Shown here one piece after another: positions 41,290 to 44,162 of a stretch of DNA of 44,162 nucleotides; position 1 is the stretch's first letter, and the number at the start of each line of letters is the position of its first letter. The notes beneath the pieces are model-generated. The model did no database searches, was not told the origin of the DNA, and saw nothing but the letters and a program-made list of their open reading frames with translations. Source of the DNA: CAVPMN01 sp963706425. GTDB taxonomy: Bacteria; Actinomycetota; Acidimicrobiia; Acidimicrobiales; Acidimicrobilacustridaceae. The translations under genes were made by a program, and so were the position numbers. The stretch is taken from positions 1 to 44,162 of the forward strand of contig CAVPMN010000009.1 of NCBI GenBank assembly GCA_963706425.1, read 5' to 3'.

Positions 41290-43271
41290 GTTGCGGTGAC
41301 CAGGCGATAGCCGTTGCCGCCGTGGGCCTTGGCCCGGTACATCGCGGTGTCGGCCAGGATCAGCAGGCGATCGGCATCGAGCGCCTCGAACGTCCCGTCC
41401 ACCATCGCCACACCGACCGAGATGCCGACGGTCGCCAGCGTGCCGTCGTCGAGCTCCACCGGTTGGCTCACCGCCGCGATCACCCGTTCCGCCAGCTCGG
41501 CCATGCGCTTCCGCTCCGTCGAGCCCTCGCACACCACCAGGAACTCGTCGCCGCCGACGCGAGCGACCGTGTCGGCGGCCCGGGTGACGCCCACCAGGCG
41601 CGTGGCCACCTGAGCCAGCACACGATCGCCCGCCGCGTGCCCGTGCGCGTCGTTGATCGCCTTGAACCCGTCGAGGTCGCAGAACAACACGGCCACCCCG
41701 TGCGCCTTGCGTCGGTGACGGGCCACGGCCAGCTCGAGGCGGTCGTTGCCGAGCGCCCGGTTGGCCAATCCGGTGAGGGTGTCGCGCGTCGCCAGCTGGC
41801 GCAGCCTGGCTTCGGCCTCCTTCAGGTCGCTGATGTCGCGAGCCAGCATGGCGATCCATTCGAGGTCGCCGTGGCGATCGCGACGCGACACCGCCGATGC
41901 CGACACGGGCACCTGCCGGTCGGCCGCGATGTTCAGTACCAGCTCGCCGCGCCAGACGTTCGACTCGTCGATGGCCGACATGATGTCGGCGACGAACGCC
42001 CGCCGGGCGCCCTCCTCGACCAGGTCGGAGAGCTTGCCTTCGTGACCGGCCCGACCGAGGGCCTCGAGTGCCCTTCGGGTGCTCTGGTTCACGTAGAGGA
42101 TCTCGCCCGACGGGCGGAACACGGCCACGTAGTCGGCGGTGGCGTCGAGCATGTGGGTGAGGCGGGCGGCCTCGGCCCGGGCCTCGACCTCCGCGGTGAC
42201 GTCCTCGAGCGTGGTGATGACACCCACGACGACGTCGGCGGGATCGCCATGGTCCGACACATGGGGCGCCACCTTCACCCGCAGCCACCGGGTGCTCGGC
42301 CCCTCGCCGAACGCCGCGACAGTGGTGCCCACCGCCTGGCGCTCGAGGGCGGCAGCCACCATCGTGTCGAGCGCCGCTCGATCATCGGCATCAGCCACGT
42401 CGCGCCACGCTCGACCGCTGTGGAGATCGGCGCTGTCACCCAGCAGCACCTGCGCAGCGGGGTTGCGATAGACGGTGGCGCCCAGCCGGTCGTCGACCAC
42501 GATGCCGATCGGTGCCGCGTCGGCGAGAGAGTGGTAGCCACCGCCGGTTCGCGCCACCGACCCGGTCATCTCATCGCCGTCGACGTTGCGCACCTGCACC
42601 ACCACGCCGCCCAGATCGGGATGGTCGACCGCGCCCACGCCCGTGAGCTCGATCACCTGCCACAGGTTGTCGTCCTCGGGCGAACGGGAGCGCACCGTGT
42701 AGCTGTCGCGGTGACCGGGCGTGCTGATCACCCGAGCGAACGAGTCGAGCACCCGCGGGAGATCTTCCGGGTGCACCCGTTCCATCGGGTTCACCCCCAG
42801 CCCGGCGCCCCGCCCGCCGGGCAGGCGCGACGCGAGGCGCTCGGACTGCCACGTGACCACGCCCGACGGATCGATGACGAGCGTGGAGTCGGCCAGCACG
42901 TCGAGCATGGCGTTGAGGCGCCGTGTGCCCGAGCGATCCTCGATCACCACGACCACCGCGTCGACCGCATGGCGACGCAGGCGGAGCCGGACCGACCTCA
43001 CCTGGTCGCCCTCGAGCCGAAAGGCGACGTCGACCCGTTGCACCCCCGCCTCGCGCTCGCAGCGATCGATGGCGGCGGTCACGTGCACCCGATCGCGCAC
43101 CGCCACCAAGTCGACGAGGGGTCGGCCGAGCAACGCCAGCGGATCAACGCCGATCTCGTCGCCGACCAGTACGTTGGCGTCGAGCACCACGCCACCACGG
43201 ACCTCGAGGGCGGGCGCGGGCAGGTCGTCGACGCCGAAGGTCGCACCGCCGAAGACCCCGCCAGAGGACAT
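41271..43271 (-). CDS. Multi-PAS diguanylate cyclase (GGDEF) protein
   Basis: The 666-residue protein is a soluble sensor with no transmembrane helix. At least three PAS-like regions are visible, at about 120-230 (DVLADSTLVIDPSGVVTWQS), 245-365 (SLADAAPIGIVVDDRLGATV) and 370-490 (HMLDATADYVAVFRPSGEIL). The C-terminal GGDEF domain begins DTLTGLANRALGNDRLELAV, with an intact GGDEF at 573-577 and an inhibitory RxxD site (RAAD, 564-567) at the correct five-residue spacing. It should make c-di-GMP and be product-inhibited. AGGAG precedes the ATG. There is no EAL domain. The last five residues and the stop are encoded by the palindromic element. It is convergent with leuD. Confidence 0.93.
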   Translation of the reverse strand: MSSGGVFGGATFGVDDLPAPALEVRGGVVLDANVLVGDEIGVDPLALLGRPLVDLVAVRDRVHVTAAIDRCEREAGVQRVDVAFRLEGDQVRSVRLRLRRHAVDAVVVVIEDRSGTRRLNAMLDVLADSTLVIDPSGVVTWQSERLASRLPGGRGAGLGVNPMERVHPEDLPRVLDSFARVISTPGHRDSYTVRSRSPEDDNLWQVIELTGVGAVDHPDLGGVVVQVRNVDGDEMTGSVARTGGGYHSLADAAPIGIVVDDRLGATVYRNPAAQVLLGDSADLHSGRAWRDVADADDRAALDTMVAAALERQAVGTTVAAFGEGPSTRWLRVKVAPHVSDHGDPADVVVGVITTLEDVTAEVEARAEAARLTHMLDATADYVAVFRPSGEILYVNQSTRRALEALGRAGHEGKLSDLVEEGARRAFVADIMSAIDESNVWRGELVLNIAADRQVPVSASAVSRRDRHGDLEWIAMLARDISDLKEAEARLRQLATRDTLTGLANRALGNDRLELAVARHRRKAHGVAVLFCDLDGFKAINDAHGHAAGDRVLAQVATRLVGVTRAADTVARVGGDEFLVVCEGSTERKRMAELAERVIAAVSQPVELDDGTLATVGISVGVAMVDGTFEALDADRLLILADTAMYRAKAHGGNGYRLVTATPEIGA

Positions 43272-43432
43272 CTCTCCTTTCTACCGTTTTCCGCCGATAG
43301 AGGCTCGACGAACACCATCAGTGGTCGGCAAGGGCCGCGGACCGATCGGCGGAACCTGAACAGCCGGGAACCACGCCGGGGCGACCGACGTCACAGCAAT
43401 CGGGACGGATGGGGAATCCGAGGAGGAGTCAC

Positions 43433-44162
43433 ATGCACCGATCGGCGCGACGACCGCTGGCACTGCTCATCGGGGGGCTGGCGCTGCTGGCCTCCTGCAC
43501 CACGACAGAGGGGACATCGCCGCCGGACACCACGCCCGACGGCCGATCGCCCGCGCGGGCCGACCTGGCCTTCGCGCTCACTCGCTTCGACGAGTGCGAG
43601 GCGTTCGAAGAGCGGGTGCAGGCGGTAGCGGCCGAGACCGTGGGGCCCTGGGGCCTGGGCACCGGCGGGGTCGAGCGGTTCTCGGCGGTGGGCCGAGCCG
43701 TCGCCGACGACAGCGCGGCCATGGAGTCGTCGGGTGCACCGTCGACCACCACCCCGCTGGCGTTCACGGGCGGCGACGAGGCGACGGCGAGTGCAGGTGC
43801 CGCGACCGACGGGGCATGGTCGGGCACCAACGTCCAGGAGCAGGGCGTCGACGAGCCCGACCTGGTGAAGACCGATGGTGACGTCGTGCTCAGCCTGGTC
43901 GACGGCCAACTGCGCGCCGTGCGCATCGTCGACGGCCAGCCCCAACTGGTGGGCTCGCTCGCGCTCGAGTCATTCGGCGGCGACCAGCTGCTCGCCGACG
44001 GGAACACCGTTCTGCTGCTCTCGAACTCGTATGGCATGGGCCAAGAGACCCTGGGCGGGGTGACCACGCGCGAGATGGACGCCACCTGGTACGCCGGTGC
44101 AGCCCGTCTGCGCACGGTCGATGTGAGCGACCCGGCTGCGATGGCCATCACCGGCGAGGTCG
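43433..44162 (+). CDS. Secreted beta-propeller-domain lipoprotein, 3' truncated by the window
   Basis: About 243 residues are visible. The signal LALLIGGLALLASCTT ends in a lipobox (Cys about residue 22). After a linker the frame has GTNVQEQGVDEPDLVKTDGD, LVDGQLRAVRIVDGQPQLVG, a beta strand pattern and LRTVDVSDPAAMAITGEV. The NVQEQGVDEPDLVKTDG motif is characteristic of the secreted actinobacterial C-terminal beta-propeller family (Beta_propel). AGGAGG lies eight bases before the ATG. No partner gene is visible. The 3' end lies beyond the window, so the propeller is only partly seen. Confidence 0.85.
   Translation, partial: MHRSARRPLALLIGGLALLASCTTTEGTSPPDTTPDGRSPARADLAFALTRFDECEAFEERVQAVAAETVGPWGLGTGGVERFSAVGRAVADDSAAMESSGAPSTTTPLAFTGGDEATASAGAATDGAWSGTNVQEQGVDEPDLVKTDGDVVLSLVDGQLRAVRIVDGQPQLVGSLALESFGGDQLLADGNTVLLLSNSYGMGQETLGGVTTREMDATWYAGAARLRTVDVSDPAAMAITGEV

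Noticed and set aside
41244..43628. A 794-codon open frame on the plus strand
   Set aside because: It is antisense to the GGDEF gene, is Arg/His/Gly-biased and starts inside a palindrome. The GGDEF domain on the other strand is unambiguous.

Overview
The window is a high-G+C (by eye about two-thirds G+C) chromosomal segment of an actinobacterium, most likely of the class Acidimicrobiia. The pointers are protein flavour, frequent GTG starts, TAnnnT -10 boxes a few bases before many start codons, an IclR regulator divergent from leuCD, and gltX near tRNA-Gln and tRNA-Glu. The class is an inference. There are no rRNA genes, integrases, insertion sequences or CRISPR arrays. It reads as a stable chromosomal core with two transport and catabolic islands.

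Layout. 1-5137: a truncated gene, a family-5 solute-binding lipoprotein, a hemerythrin-like protein, an ATP-grasp enzyme and two conserved unknowns. 5180-7643: a polar amino acid ABC importer (binding protein, permease, ATPase). 7778-12829: a glycan/xylose block with a GH3 glycosidase divergent from xylose isomerase and xylulokinase. 13067-20410: a CUT1-type sugar ABC importer (ATPase, two permeases) followed by three tandem paralogous solute-binding proteins. 20461-22048: a membrane-anchored amidohydrolase. 22066-27392: an acidic unknown, tRNA-Glu(CUC), an MBL hydrolase, small membrane proteins, tRNA-Gln(CUG), a YdcF-like protein and gltX. 27438-30595: an L,D-transpeptidase, an alpha/beta hydrolase, an unknown and an ACP-phosphodiesterase-like protein. 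30592-34155: the operon leuB-ilvE-cimA behind a predicted Ile/Val attenuator. 34474-38381: a lipoprotein, greA, a hydrolase and Ppx/GppA. 38434-41209: an LtbR/NdgR-type IclR regulator divergent from leuCD. 41271-end: a PAS-GGDEF protein and a truncated beta-propeller lipoprotein.

Working together. CimA, LeuCD, LeuB and IlvE form most of a pyruvate-to-isoleucine (citramalate) and leucine route. The predicted leader peptide ahead of leuB carries Ile and Val codons but no Leu codon, which fits an operon whose last gene makes citramalate. GH3, XylA, XylB and the sugar importer suggest uptake and use of a pentose-containing oligosaccharide.

Structures worth attention. (1) A 49-bp palindromic element occurs four times in two tandem pairs, each between convergent genes. 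(2) A second, unrelated long palindrome (CCCGAAATCGGTGCGTGAAAC arms) occurs twice, and in one copy it supplies a gene's stop codon. (3) Many genes are interrupted by single-base frameshifts. Eight well-supported cases are one-base gains and about four are one-base losses, so the sequence probably contains uncorrected errors rather than many pseudogenes. Affected genes are annotated over their full inferred span and the break is stated in each entry.
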